Shown here: piece by piece, positions 8,482 to 16,839 of the stretch
Numbering within the stretch: position 1 is the first letter of the stretch
Layout: the number at the start of each line of letters is the position of its first letter
NCBI GenBank assembly: GCA_041737175.1
Contig: JBGSSF010000004.1
Span: forward strand, 142,462 to 206,461
DNA from: UBA5072 sp041737175
Lineage (GTDB): Bacteria > Bacteroidota > Bacteroidia > Bacteroidales > UBA10428
Length of the DNA stretch: 64,000 nucleotides
Direction of reading: 5' to 3'
Position numbers and translations under genes: made by a program
The notes under the pieces: model-generated
The model's input: the letters and a program-made list of their open reading frames with translations, nothing else
Told to the model about the DNA's origin: nothing
The model's database searches: none

Positions 8482-9243
8482 ATGCTGGCACAAACCCGAA
8501 AGGATAAGATCCTCGAAATGCTGAAGGAGGATGGCAGTGTTAAAGTAGCCGGTCTGAGCAAGATCTTTAAAGTTTCTGAGGTCACCATTCGTCAGGACCT
8601 GGAAAAGCTGGAACAGGAGGGGATCGTTACCCGTGAACACGGAGGCGCGTTTCTGAACGGTATTGGGATGCAGGTGCAAAACTTCGCCCTCTCCAATCTT
8701 GTGAATATGGACAAAAAGGAAAAGATAGGAAAAAAGGCCGCCGAGTTTATTGATAACGGCGATACCATTATCCTTGATTCAGGAACCACTACCACCGAAA
8801 TAGCGAAAGCAATCGTAAATAAACGAAATATCACGGTGGTTACCAATGCCATTAACATTGTTATGTTGCTGGGGTCGAATCCGGCCATCAATGTTATTCT
8901 TACCGGGGGAGAGTTCAAACCTCCAACCTTGTCTCTTACCGGGCAGAGGGCAGCGGATTTCTTTTCCGGTCTGCACGTGGATAAGCTGTTTCTGGCCACC
9001 GCCGGAATTTCGTTGAAAAGCGGACTGACCTATCCCAGCCTGAGCGATATAGCAGTCAAGAAGGCCATGATTGAAGCGGCTGATAAAGTATATCTGGTGG
9101 CTGATTCCACCAAAGTGGGCAAAAGTTCGCTGGCAAGTCTTGGTGCACTTTCTTTGATCCATTATTTAATCACTGATTCGGAAATTACCGAAAAGGACAA
9201 AGAGATTTTTAAAGAACACGAAATTGATTTTATCATAACCTGA
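8482..9243 (+). CDS. DeoR/GlpR-family sugar-phosphate-responsive repressor
   Basis: This 253-residue regulator has an N-terminal winged helix-turn-helix (about 4-58; VAGLSKIFKVSEVTIRQDL, then EGIVTREHGGAFL, which is the DeoR signature) and a C-terminal DeoRC sensor domain with the usual ILDSGTTTTEIA, VVTNAINI, ILTGGEF and VADSTKVG motifs. DeoRC domains are isomerase-like folds that bind phosphorylated sugars, so the natural inducer should be a sugar phosphate made by the kinase or transketolase downstream. The stop is 3 bp from the transketolase start, which fixes it as the first gene of the catabolic operon. The TTTCG half sites just upstream are the likely binding region. Confidence 0.9.
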   Translation: MLAQTRKDKILEMLKEDGSVKVAGLSKIFKVSEVTIRQDLEKLEQEGIVTREHGGAFLNGIGMQVQNFALSNLVNMDKKEKIGKKAAEFIDNGDTIILDSGTTTTEIAKAIVNKRNITVVTNAINIVMLLGSNPAINVILTGGEFKPPTLSLTGQRAADFFSGLHVDKLFLATAGISLKSGLTYPSLSDIAVKKAMIEAADKVYLVADSTKVGKSSLASLGALSLIHYLITDSEITEKDKEIFKEHEIDFIIT

Positions 9244-9246
9244 ACG

Positions 9247-10089
9247 ATGGACCGGTTAACCGAACTGAAAATCATGTCCGCCGGGATCAGAAAGAAAACG
9301 GTTCAGCTGATTTATGATGCAAAAGCAGGCCATACCGGAGGATCTTTATCAGCCGCCGATATTCTTACACTGCTATATTTTGATATTTTGAATATTGATC
9401 CGGAAAATCCCCGTTCTTCAGGCCGTGACCGGTTCATACTCAGCAAAGGGCACAGCGTAGAAGCTTATTACTGCGTGCTGGCAGAAAGAGGGTTCTTTCC
9501 CAGGGAATGGCTCACTACGTATGGAAAGTTTAGCAGTCCGCTGGCCGGCCACCCTGTGAACAAAATCCCGGGAATTGAGGTGAATACCGGATCGCTGGGA
9601 CACGGCCTGAGCCTGGGGCTTGGCATGGCCATTGCAGCGAAAATGAACAAGAGCTCCTATAAAGTATATGTACTTATGGGAGATGGCGAAACTGCCGAAG
9701 GATCGGTCTATGAAGCCGCCATGGCCGCAAGTCATTACAGGCTGGATAACCTGATTGCGATAATTGACCGCAATGGCTTGCAGATCAGTGGCGAGACGGA
9801 AAAAGTGATGAGCCTTGAGCACCTGGTCGAACGATGGAGAAGTTTTGGCTGGAATGTGATAGAAACCAGCGGCAATAGCATGGAAATGCTTCTCGATGCT
9901 TTCAGGAACCGCATTCCTGAAAACGGATCTCCTGCCCTGGTCATTGCCAAAACCATGAAGGGGAATGGAATTTCATTCATGGCAAACAAGGCAGAATGGC
10001 ATCATAAAATTCCTTCTGCAGCAGAGCTTCAGCAGGCACTCCGGGAACTTGACGATCAGATCTCACAATTACAACAGGTTTTGAAGTGA
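9247..10089 (+). CDS. Transketolase, N-terminal (thiamine-pyrophosphate) subunit
   Basis: This 280-residue protein is the N-terminal half of a split transketolase. It carries the entry motif AGHTGGSLSAADIL, the substrate-channel segment LSKGHSVEAYY, GSLGHGLSLGLGMA, and the TPP/metal motif GDGETAEGSVYE ending in DRNGLQ. It pairs with the next gene, and the stop overlaps that start by one base (TGATG), implying translational coupling and equal amounts. Split transketolases replace the housekeeping enzyme in several sugar pathways, including the D-apiose route, where they cleave apulose 4-phosphate. Given the FGGY kinase and isomerase next door, a dedicated catabolic function is more likely than general pentose-phosphate metabolism; the substrate is inferred. 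Confidence 0.88.
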   Translation: MDRLTELKIMSAGIRKKTVQLIYDAKAGHTGGSLSAADILTLLYFDILNIDPENPRSSGRDRFILSKGHSVEAYYCVLAERGFFPREWLTTYGKFSSPLAGHPVNKIPGIEVNTGSLGHGLSLGLGMAIAAKMNKSSYKVYVLMGDGETAEGSVYEAAMAASHYRLDNLIAIIDRNGLQISGETEKVMSLEHLVERWRSFGWNVIETSGNSMEMLLDAFRNRIPENGSPALVIAKTMKGNGISFMANKAEWHHKIPSAAELQQALRELDDQISQLQQVLK

Positions 10090-11033
10090 TGAACAGCATT
10101 CCTTGCCGAAAGGCATTTACCGATACATTGCTTGAATTGGCATTGAAAGACAGCAATATTGTAGCTGTCACAACCGACGCACGGGGTTCGGTTACCCTGG
10201 GTGCATTTGCCAGGGAATTACCGGAACAGTTTGTGGAACTTGGTATTGCCGAACAGAACGGGATCGGGGTTTCAGCCGGATTGGCCCTCAGCGGGAAGAA
10301 TGTCTTTGTTTGTGGTCCGGCATGCTTTTATTCGGCAAGGAGCCTTGAGCAGGTTAAAACGGATGTGGCTTATTCCGGGGCACCGGTTAAAATTATCGGA
10401 GTTAGCGGTGGGGTTAGCTATGGCGCACTGGGAGCAACCCATCATAGCCTGCACGACATAGCCGTGATGCGGACATTTCCCGGTATGACGGTTATTCTGC
10501 CCTGCGACATCAGTCAAACCCGGATACTGACCCGGCAGCTGGCCCGTTTTAACCATCCGGTATATGTACGCATGGGACGGGGTGCTGTTCCTGATGTGTA
10601 TGAGGATCCGGAGGTCCCCTTTGAAATAGGCAGAGCCAATATTCTAATGCAGGGCAAGGACATAACCCTTGTAGGATGCGGAGAAACTGTCTACCATTGC
10701 CTGGAGGCCGGCAAAAGACTGAAAGAAAATGGTATCTCTGTCCGCGTGATGGATATGCATACCCTTAAACCTTTGGATGTTGATGCCATCAGAAGGGCTG
10801 CCGACGAAACTGGTGCCATTATTACCGTTGAAGAACACAGCGTGTATGGCGGACTGGGTGCTGCAGTCGCTGAGGTGGTTGTTCAATACAAACCTGTTCC
10901 CATGAAAATACTGGGATTCCCCGATGAGTACCTTTTGAATGGCACATCTGAAGAGCTGTTCAGACATTACGGACTCTCATCAGATAACCTGATATATGAA
11001 GTTGAAAAAATTCTGAATACCTATAATAGCTAA
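10089..11033 (+). CDS. Transketolase, C-terminal (pyrimidine-binding) subunit
   Basis: This 314-residue protein is the partner of the preceding subunit. It has the pyrimidine-binding domain (about 1-175; ELGIAEQNGIGVSAGLALSG holds the conserved glutamate that activates TPP; GATHHSLHDIAVMRTFPG) and the C-terminal transketolase domain (about 185-305; VRVMDMHTLKPLD and VEEHSVYGGLGAAVAE). I use the ATG at 10089, which shares its A with the upstream stop; a GTG one codon earlier is possible. The complex would transfer a two-carbon (or dihydroxyacetone-like) unit between sugar phosphates. The 11-bp gap to the next gene supports one operon from the regulator onwards. Confidence 0.88.
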   Translation: MNSIPCRKAFTDTLLELALKDSNIVAVTTDARGSVTLGAFARELPEQFVELGIAEQNGIGVSAGLALSGKNVFVCGPACFYSARSLEQVKTDVAYSGAPVKIIGVSGGVSYGALGATHHSLHDIAVMRTFPGMTVILPCDISQTRILTRQLARFNHPVYVRMGRGAVPDVYEDPEVPFEIGRANILMQGKDITLVGCGETVYHCLEAGKRLKENGISVRVMDMHTLKPLDVDAIRRAADETGAIITVEEHSVYGGLGAAVAEVVVQYKPVPMKILGFPDEYLLNGTSEELFRHYGLSSDNLIYEVEKILNTYNS

Positions 11034-11044
11034 CACTGATTTTT

Positions 11045-12562
11045 ATGAAAAAGATAATGATCATTCTGCTTCTATTGCCCCTTGTAAGTGCATTTGCCCA
11101 GAACAGGGTGGAAAAATGGGGTGTTTTTGAGCTCAGCCTGAAAGGAAGCTCCGTGGGAAATCCATTTGCTGAAGTACAGTTCAGCGCCGAATTCTCAAAT
11201 GGCAACCTGAAAAGGGTCATTCAGGGTTTCTATGATGGCAACGGCATTTACAAAGTCCGCTTTATGCCACAGGAAACGGGAACGTGGAGTTATGCAACTT
11301 CGAGCAATTCAAAGCCCCTGCAAAACAAAAAGGGCACCTTTGAATGCATTACCCCCACAGGCAATAATCACGGGCCGGTAGTTGTGAAAGACACTTTTTA
11401 TTTTTCCTATGCCGATGGAAAGCCTCATGTATCTTTTGGTACAACCTGTTATGGATGGGTACACCAGGGCGACAGTCTGGCTGAACTGACATTGAAAACC
11501 CTTGCCAATGGATATTTCAATAAAATGCGCATGTGTATTTTTCCGAAAGATTACGACTGGAATAAAAACGAGCCTCTTTTGTATCCCTTTGAAGGAAAGC
11601 CTTTAACCGATTGGGATTATACCCGTTTCAATCCGGCTTATTTCCGGAATATAGAAAAACGGATTGCCCAGCTGGATTCTCTTGGTATTCAGGCTGATCT
11701 GATAGTTTTTCATCCCTATGACCGCTGGGGATTTAAAGAAATGGACAGAAAAACGGATGATTTCTATATCGATTATATTATTGCACGGTTTGCCGCCTAT
11801 AAAAATGTCTGGTGGAGCATGGCCAATGAATTTGATTTCATGAGAGAGAAAACGATGGATGACTGGGACCATTATATCCGGTTATTTGCTGAAAAAGATC
11901 CTTACAATCACCTCAGAGGAATCCATAACGGAGCGGTATGGTATGATCATACCAACCCGTTGATTACCCATGCCAGCATTCAGAATGAAGATACGTACCG
12001 TGCGAAAGAACTTCGGGATAAATTCAAGAAACCGGTAGTTTTTGACGAATGCCGTTATGAAGGTAACATCAACTGGTCGTGGGGAAATATAACGCCCCAG
12101 GAAATGGTGAATAAGTTTTGGCGTGGAGTTACAAAGGGCGGCTTTGTTGGGCACGGCGAAACCTATGTTACCGAAAGTCCCGTAAAATGGGGATACGAAT
12201 CGCATGATATTCTGTGGTGGTCCAAAGGGGGCACACTCAGGGGACAAAGCCATGAAAGGATAAAATTCCTGAAGGAAATTATAGAATCCGCTCCGGGCAA
12301 TTTATACCCCGTAGTCAATTTTGAATGGTGGATGCCCTATTCGGCGCTAGCCTATAAGGACGAGTATTTTCTCAATTACTACAACATGGACCAGCCCCGC
12401 AGCCAAATAGTGGATCTGCCTCAGCATGCAAAATACAAAATTGAAATTATCAATGGCTGGGATATGACTATAACACCGGTCATGGGTGAATTTACCGGAA
12501 AATGCCTGGTGCAGCTTCCGCAAAAACCATTTACGGCACTCCGGATAACAAAAGTATTATAA
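11045..12562 (+). CDS. Secreted DUF5060 / apiosidase-like glycoside hydrolase (paralogue 2)
   Basis: This 505-residue protein repeats the plan of the gene at 5746: a signal peptide (1-19), DUF5060 (about 21-105; WGVFELSLKG, GFYDGNGIYKVRFMP), TIM barrel and a C-terminal domain with IINGWDMTITP. The probable acids lie in SMANEFD and VVFDEC. Finding an exported glycosidase inside an operon of cytoplasmic sugar enzymes links the released monosaccharide to that pathway: it sits 11 bp after the transketolase and 8 bp before the kinase start. The two paralogues resemble each other along their full length, so a local duplication is likely, with divergence hinting at different linkages or aglycones. 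Confidence 0.8.
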   Translation: MKKIMIILLLLPLVSAFAQNRVEKWGVFELSLKGSSVGNPFAEVQFSAEFSNGNLKRVIQGFYDGNGIYKVRFMPQETGTWSYATSSNSKPLQNKKGTFECITPTGNNHGPVVVKDTFYFSYADGKPHVSFGTTCYGWVHQGDSLAELTLKTLANGYFNKMRMCIFPKDYDWNKNEPLLYPFEGKPLTDWDYTRFNPAYFRNIEKRIAQLDSLGIQADLIVFHPYDRWGFKEMDRKTDDFYIDYIIARFAAYKNVWWSMANEFDFMREKTMDDWDHYIRLFAEKDPYNHLRGIHNGAVWYDHTNPLITHASIQNEDTYRAKELRDKFKKPVVFDECRYEGNINWSWGNITPQEMVNKFWRGVTKGGFVGHGETYVTESPVKWGYESHDILWWSKGGTLRGQSHERIKFLKEIIESAPGNLYPVVNFEWWMPYSALAYKDEYFLNYYNMDQPRSQIVDLPQHAKYKIEIINGWDMTITPVMGEFTGKCLVQLPQKPFTALRITKVL

Positions 12563-12570
12563 TTACTTCC

Positions 12571-14070
12571 ATGCGTTATCTGCTTTCAATAGACCAGAGT
12601 ACATCTGCCACCAAGGCGGTACTTTTTAATCAGATGGCAGCACTGATTGACAGTGTTTCTTTTGAGCACCGGCAATATTATCCGCAACCTGAATGGGTTG
12701 AACATGATCCGGTTGAGATATACAATAATACGGTTAGGGCTGTTCGTCAGGTTGTTGAGAACAATGCCGTGAATAGGGATGAGATTGCGGCACTGGCCAT
12801 TACCAACCAGCGCGAAACGGTGGTTGTATGGGATAAACAAAGCGGGCAACCAGTCTATAATGCAGTTGTATGGCAATGCCGTCGGGGGGCGCAAATTTGC
12901 AAAGGCCTTCGTGAAGCCGGTTATGAAGATTTCATCAGGGAAAGGACCGGACTTGTCATTGATCCTTATTTTTCAGCCAGCGGGGTACAATGGATAATGG
13001 AAAACGTGCAGGGGGTGAAAGAATTGGCGGAACAACACCGTCTTGCCATCGGGACCATTGATTCATGGCTTATTTTCAAATTAACGGGCGGCAGGAACCA
13101 TGCTACCGATCATACAAATGCAAGCCGTACCCTGTTGTTTAATATTGTGGAAAAAAAATGGGATACAGAAATCCTTTCGCTTTTCCATATCCCCCGGAAT
13201 GCATTACCGGAAGCACTTCCCTGCAATTCTCTTTACGGAAAAACAACCCTGGAAGGATTCTTCAGCAATGAAATTCCTATTACAGGCGTTATGGGCGATT
13301 CCCATGCAGCGCTTTTCGGGCAACACTGTTTTGAAACCGGAATGGCCAAAGCTACTTATGGAACCGGCTCTTCAATCATGATGAATATTGGCAGCCGGTT
13401 CAGGATAGCCCCGCAAGGTGTGGTAACTTCCATAGGATATTCCCTGGACCATAACACCACCTATGTTTTTGAGGGCAACATCCATTGCACCGGTGCCACC
13501 ATAAAATGGCTGAAAGATGATTTGCAGCTTATCTCATCATCAGAAGAATCAGAAACCCTGGCAGCCTCGGTTGAAAATAACAATGGTGTTTATCTTGTCC
13601 CTGCTTTTGCCGGTTTGGGTGCCCCTTATTGGGATAATGAGGCAAATGCCCTGTTATGCGGCATGAACCGCAGTGCCAAAAAGGCTCATATTGTAAGGGC
13701 AGCACTTGAATCAATCGCCTATCAGATAAAAGATCTTTTGGATGTAATGTCTGGAATGTCGGGTATTGAACTTACCGGATTAAGGGTTGATGGAGGGCCG
13801 ACAAGAAATGAGTTTTTAATGCAGTTTCAGTCAGATATGCTCAATACCCCAATAAACCGCGCTGAAATCACCGAAACATCGGCCCTGGGTGTTGCCCTGA
13901 TGGCAGGGCTCTCATTGCGGATATGGAACAATACGGATGAAATCAAATCCCTCGGAAAAAAAGCAAAGACCTATGTTCCTGAAATGGATGAAAAAGAGAG
14001 AAGCCATTTGTATAATGGATGGATAAAAGCGGTGAAAAGGACTTTGCTTAAAGTAGAAGGGTACAATTAA
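12571..14070 (+). CDS. FGGY-family carbohydrate kinase, glycerol-kinase-like but with altered substrate motif
   Basis: I start at the ATG at 12571 (MRYLLSIDQSTSATKAVLF), the normal FGGY N-terminus; the frame extends upstream into the glycosidase. At 499 residues it has full length and both FGGY domains. Motifs match glycerol kinase closely (ITNQRETVVVWDK with Arg81-Glu82, Trp101 in AVVWQ, Tyr133 in PYFSAS, DHTNASRTLLFNI). The substrate motif that reads GDQQ in GlpK is GDSH here (Asp243, Ser244, His245), so a substrate other than glycerol is likely. In this operon, with an isomerase and split transketolase, a ketose kinase such as apulose kinase fits best. Plain glycerol kinase is the alternative. 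Confidence 0.85.
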   Translation: MRYLLSIDQSTSATKAVLFNQMAALIDSVSFEHRQYYPQPEWVEHDPVEIYNNTVRAVRQVVENNAVNRDEIAALAITNQRETVVVWDKQSGQPVYNAVVWQCRRGAQICKGLREAGYEDFIRERTGLVIDPYFSASGVQWIMENVQGVKELAEQHRLAIGTIDSWLIFKLTGGRNHATDHTNASRTLLFNIVEKKWDTEILSLFHIPRNALPEALPCNSLYGKTTLEGFFSNEIPITGVMGDSHAALFGQHCFETGMAKATYGTGSSIMMNIGSRFRIAPQGVVTSIGYSLDHNTTYVFEGNIHCTGATIKWLKDDLQLISSSEESETLAASVENNNGVYLVPAFAGLGAPYWDNEANALLCGMNRSAKKAHIVRAALESIAYQIKDLLDVMSGMSGIELTGLRVDGGPTRNEFLMQFQSDMLNTPINRAEITETSALGVALMAGLSLRIWNNTDEIKSLGKKAKTYVPEMDEKERSHLYNGWIKAVKRTLLKVEGYN

Positions 14071-14102
14071 AACAAACTTGTTACATATTAATATTGAAAA
14101 AT

Positions 14103-15518
14103 ATGGAAAAGAAAACTACGCTTGGATTAATTATCGGAACCCGCAACATCTTTAATTCAAAACTTGCCGTTGGTGCCAGAGAGGTATTACTCCAAAAATT
14201 GGACAAATTGGGGATCAGCTATGTAATTCTTCCGGCTGCCGAAACTCCGACCGGAGCTGTAGAAACAGTTGCAGATGCGCGCAAATGCGCAAAACTGTTC
14301 AATGAGAATGCTGATGTTATGGATGGTATTGTGGTTGTGCTCCCTAATTTTGGTGATGAGCTGGGCATAGTAAATGCCTTGCGGGAGACACACTTAAAAG
14401 TACCCTTACTTATCCAGGCTTGTGATGATGACAATGACAAGGTGGATGTACATAGCCGCCGCGATGCATTCTGCGGCAAACTTTCCGTATGTAACAACCT
14501 GTATCAGTATGGAATTCCCTTCACCGATACCACCTATCATACCTGTCCACTGGACAGCAGGGAATTTGAAAATGACCTGCAGCATTTTGCCGGAGTATGC
14601 AGGGTGGTTAAAGGTTTGTCGAATGCCAGGATTGGCGCTGTGGGGGCACGTCCGGCAGCTTTCCAGACCATGCGCGCCAGCGAAAAGCTTCTCCAGGCAT
14701 CGGGCATAACGGTTGTTACGGTCGATTTATCCGAAATATTCGGTGCGGCGCAAAAGATGGACAGCCAGTCTTCTGCCGTAGTATCGAAAGTGAAAGAAAT
14801 TCAGGATTATGGCAAAATACCCGGGCACATCAGGCATGAAAAAGTTTGCCATCAGGCAAAATTTGGCATCGCTCTTGAAAACTGGCTGGTTGAAAACGAA
14901 ATAAATGCTGCAGCTGTTCAGTGCTGGGAATCAATACAGAAGAATTACGGATGTGCCAGTTGTCTGAGTATGAGCATGCTGGGCGAAAAACTCATTCCCT
15001 GTGCCTGCGAGGTTGATATTGCCGGTGCGGTTTCGATGTATGCACTCATGCTGGCCACAGGCCGCCCATCGGCTTTGCTCGACTGGAACAATAACTATGG
15101 AACCGACCGGAACAAGGTGGTATGCACCCATTGCAGCAATTACCCAAAAAGCTTCTTCGACAATCCGATAGAAATATCAACCCTCGACATCCTGGGTACC
15201 GTGTTGGGGCATGATGATACTTTCGGGGCAGTGAAAGGCAAGGTAAATGCCGGCGACCTCACTTACTTCCGAGTTTCGACCGATGATGTAAACGGAAACA
15301 TTAAAGCTTACCTGGGCGAAGGCAAAATAACCAACGATCCCTACGGCATGGATGGAGGTATTGCAGTTTGCGAAATACCAAACCTTCAGCAATTAATGAA
15401 AATTGTATGCAAAAATGGTTTCGAACACCATGTGGCAATGGGCAGGGGACTGATGGCAAATGTAATTCAGGAAGCTGTTGATAATTATCTGGGATGGGAT
15501 CTCTACAAACACCAATAA
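14103..15518 (+). CDS. L-fucose/L-arabinose-isomerase-like aldose-ketose isomerase
   Basis: I use the ATG at 14103 (a TTG lies three codons earlier). The 471-residue protein has the fucose-isomerase-like organisation: an N-terminal Rossmann-like region, a middle domain (RIGAVGARPAAFQTMR) and a C-terminal active-site domain with QCWESIQKNYG, CEVDIAGAVSMYAL, LDWNNNYG and CTHCSNYP. These hold the conserved acidic and histidine metal ligands of the family. It is cytoplasmic and should interconvert an aldose and its ketose. The precise sugar is not readable. With the kinase before it and the transketolase pair, it would supply the ketose that is phosphorylated, for example D-apiose to D-apulose. 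Fucose or a related deoxy sugar is possible, but no aldolase is present. Confidence 0.8.
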   Translation: MEKKTTLGLIIGTRNIFNSKLAVGAREVLLQKLDKLGISYVILPAAETPTGAVETVADARKCAKLFNENADVMDGIVVVLPNFGDELGIVNALRETHLKVPLLIQACDDDNDKVDVHSRRDAFCGKLSVCNNLYQYGIPFTDTTYHTCPLDSREFENDLQHFAGVCRVVKGLSNARIGAVGARPAAFQTMRASEKLLQASGITVVTVDLSEIFGAAQKMDSQSSAVVSKVKEIQDYGKIPGHIRHEKVCHQAKFGIALENWLVENEINAAAVQCWESIQKNYGCASCLSMSMLGEKLIPCACEVDIAGAVSMYALMLATGRPSALLDWNNNYGTDRNKVVCTHCSNYPKSFFDNPIEISTLDILGTVLGHDDTFGAVKGKVNAGDLTYFRVSTDDVNGNIKAYLGEGKITNDPYGMDGGIAVCEIPNLQQLMKIVCKNGFEHHVAMGRGLMANVIQEAVDNYLGWDLYKHQ

Positions 15519-15571
15519 AAGCCATTACCCTAAATGTATAATCACTTTGTCAACCAGTTAATTCAGGATGT

Positions 15572-16681
15572 ATGCAGTACTGCTTTAATGTTAAAGACCT
15601 TTCAAAAAACAGCAATAATGAATTCCTGAAAGATGGGTTCTCATGCCGTATGGTCCATTTGTCTGAAGATCCCGTAAATGCGAACCGTATCAGAATTTCG
15701 ACCCCTGAAGTGGAAGTAGAACTTCTACCATCAAAAGGTCTATCGCTCGGTCAGGCATGGATAAAGGGCAAACCAATTTTCTGGGAAGCCCCTGTTGAAC
15801 TTCCGGACACCGAAACTATTGACTTGTGGTCAGATGAGGTTAGCATCAATGGCAATCCCGCCCCGGGTTTTACATTTCTGAAAACGCTTGTCGGTGGTGT
15901 TGAACTATATGGACTAAAAAACTGGGGAATGCCAACCGTACGCGATGGAAAACTTCAACCCCTGCATGGCGAAACGTCGAACATTCCGGTAAGTGAGGTA
16001 CTCTATTCATTAAAAAATGATGAATGCACCATTCAGGCAAGTTTTGATTACCGCACTTTTGAAGGTGATGCAAAGCTTCCATGGTACAAACGGGGAGAAG
16101 CCCTGTTCAGGGTGACAAAAAAAATGATTATCAAAAAAGATGCTTTGGAAATAAAACTGGAAGATACTATTGAAAACCTAAGTAACCGCAGTTTAATTCC
16201 CGACTGGGGATATCACATCACTTTTAAGCCCGAACAGGATGCCCGGTATCTGGTACTTTCGAAAAAGGCTGAAGAACGCAGCGGAAATCCTTTACCTGCC
16301 GATATTCAGACCTGGCATCGATCTGATAATGAAAAAGTTCGCACGGAGACTGGTATTATTCATAAACAAATTGCAGTGGCAGAATCGGGTATGGTTAAAA
16401 CCCGTTTGATATATCCTGACAGGAGCACAATTGAAGTTTCAACAACACCTTCACCTTATTTCCAGACCTGGTTTTGTAATGGGGGCAAAGGTTCTTCCGA
16501 GTTTACCGACAGCAATGGGGAATCTCTGCTACGTAAAAACTGGGACGGCATGGGCATAGAAATTGGCTCTAGTCCCCTTGACCATAAGGGGAATATTGAT
16601 AAAAGCGTTGATTATAAGCAAGAATTAAAACCGGGAGAAAAGAAAAAGATCGAAATAGGTTTTAAGTGGGATGAAAACTAA
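15572..16681 (+). CDS. DUF4432 galactose-mutarotase-like protein
   Basis: The 369-residue protein has no signal peptide and a beta-supersandwich fold typical of DUF4432, related to aldose 1-epimerase. Visible family features are VELLPSKGLSLGQAWIKG followed by PIFWEAP, the TLVGGVELYGLKNWG segment, GETSNIP and SLIPDWGYHITF, where a histidine near LHGE and acidic residues form the mutarotase-like site. It probably interconverts anomers of the sugar handled by this operon, or feeds the right anomer to the isomerase. It is the last gene of the plus-strand operon, 53 bp after the isomerase. The 158 bp separating it from the convergent minus-strand gene hold a T-rich stretch near 16755 but no convincing terminator hairpin. 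Confidence 0.75.
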   Translation: MQYCFNVKDLSKNSNNEFLKDGFSCRMVHLSEDPVNANRIRISTPEVEVELLPSKGLSLGQAWIKGKPIFWEAPVELPDTETIDLWSDEVSINGNPAPGFTFLKTLVGGVELYGLKNWGMPTVRDGKLQPLHGETSNIPVSEVLYSLKNDECTIQASFDYRTFEGDAKLPWYKRGEALFRVTKKMIIKKDALEIKLEDTIENLSNRSLIPDWGYHITFKPEQDARYLVLSKKAEERSGNPLPADIQTWHRSDNEKVRTETGIIHKQIAVAESGMVKTRLIYPDRSTIEVSTTPSPYFQTWFCNGGKGSSEFTDSNGESLLRKNWDGMGIEIGSSPLDHKGNIDKSVDYKQELKPGEKKKIEIGFKWDEN

Positions 16682-16839
16682 GGTTCTGATTTGCATTTAC
16701 TGGTTAATACAAATCGAGGCTTCCTCAATAATTGAATGTTTCATATTTGAAGAAGGGGTTTTTTTTATAATGTATTTTATGTTTGTAAATTGACTAGAAG
16801 ATCCCCGTGTTAGTTAATTTTCATTTCACTTTTATCTTG

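Noticed and set aside
16682..16839. Terminator between the convergent DUF4432 and clan GH-D genes
   Set aside because: Only a T run and a weak CTTC/GAAG pairing are visible; no stable hairpin.
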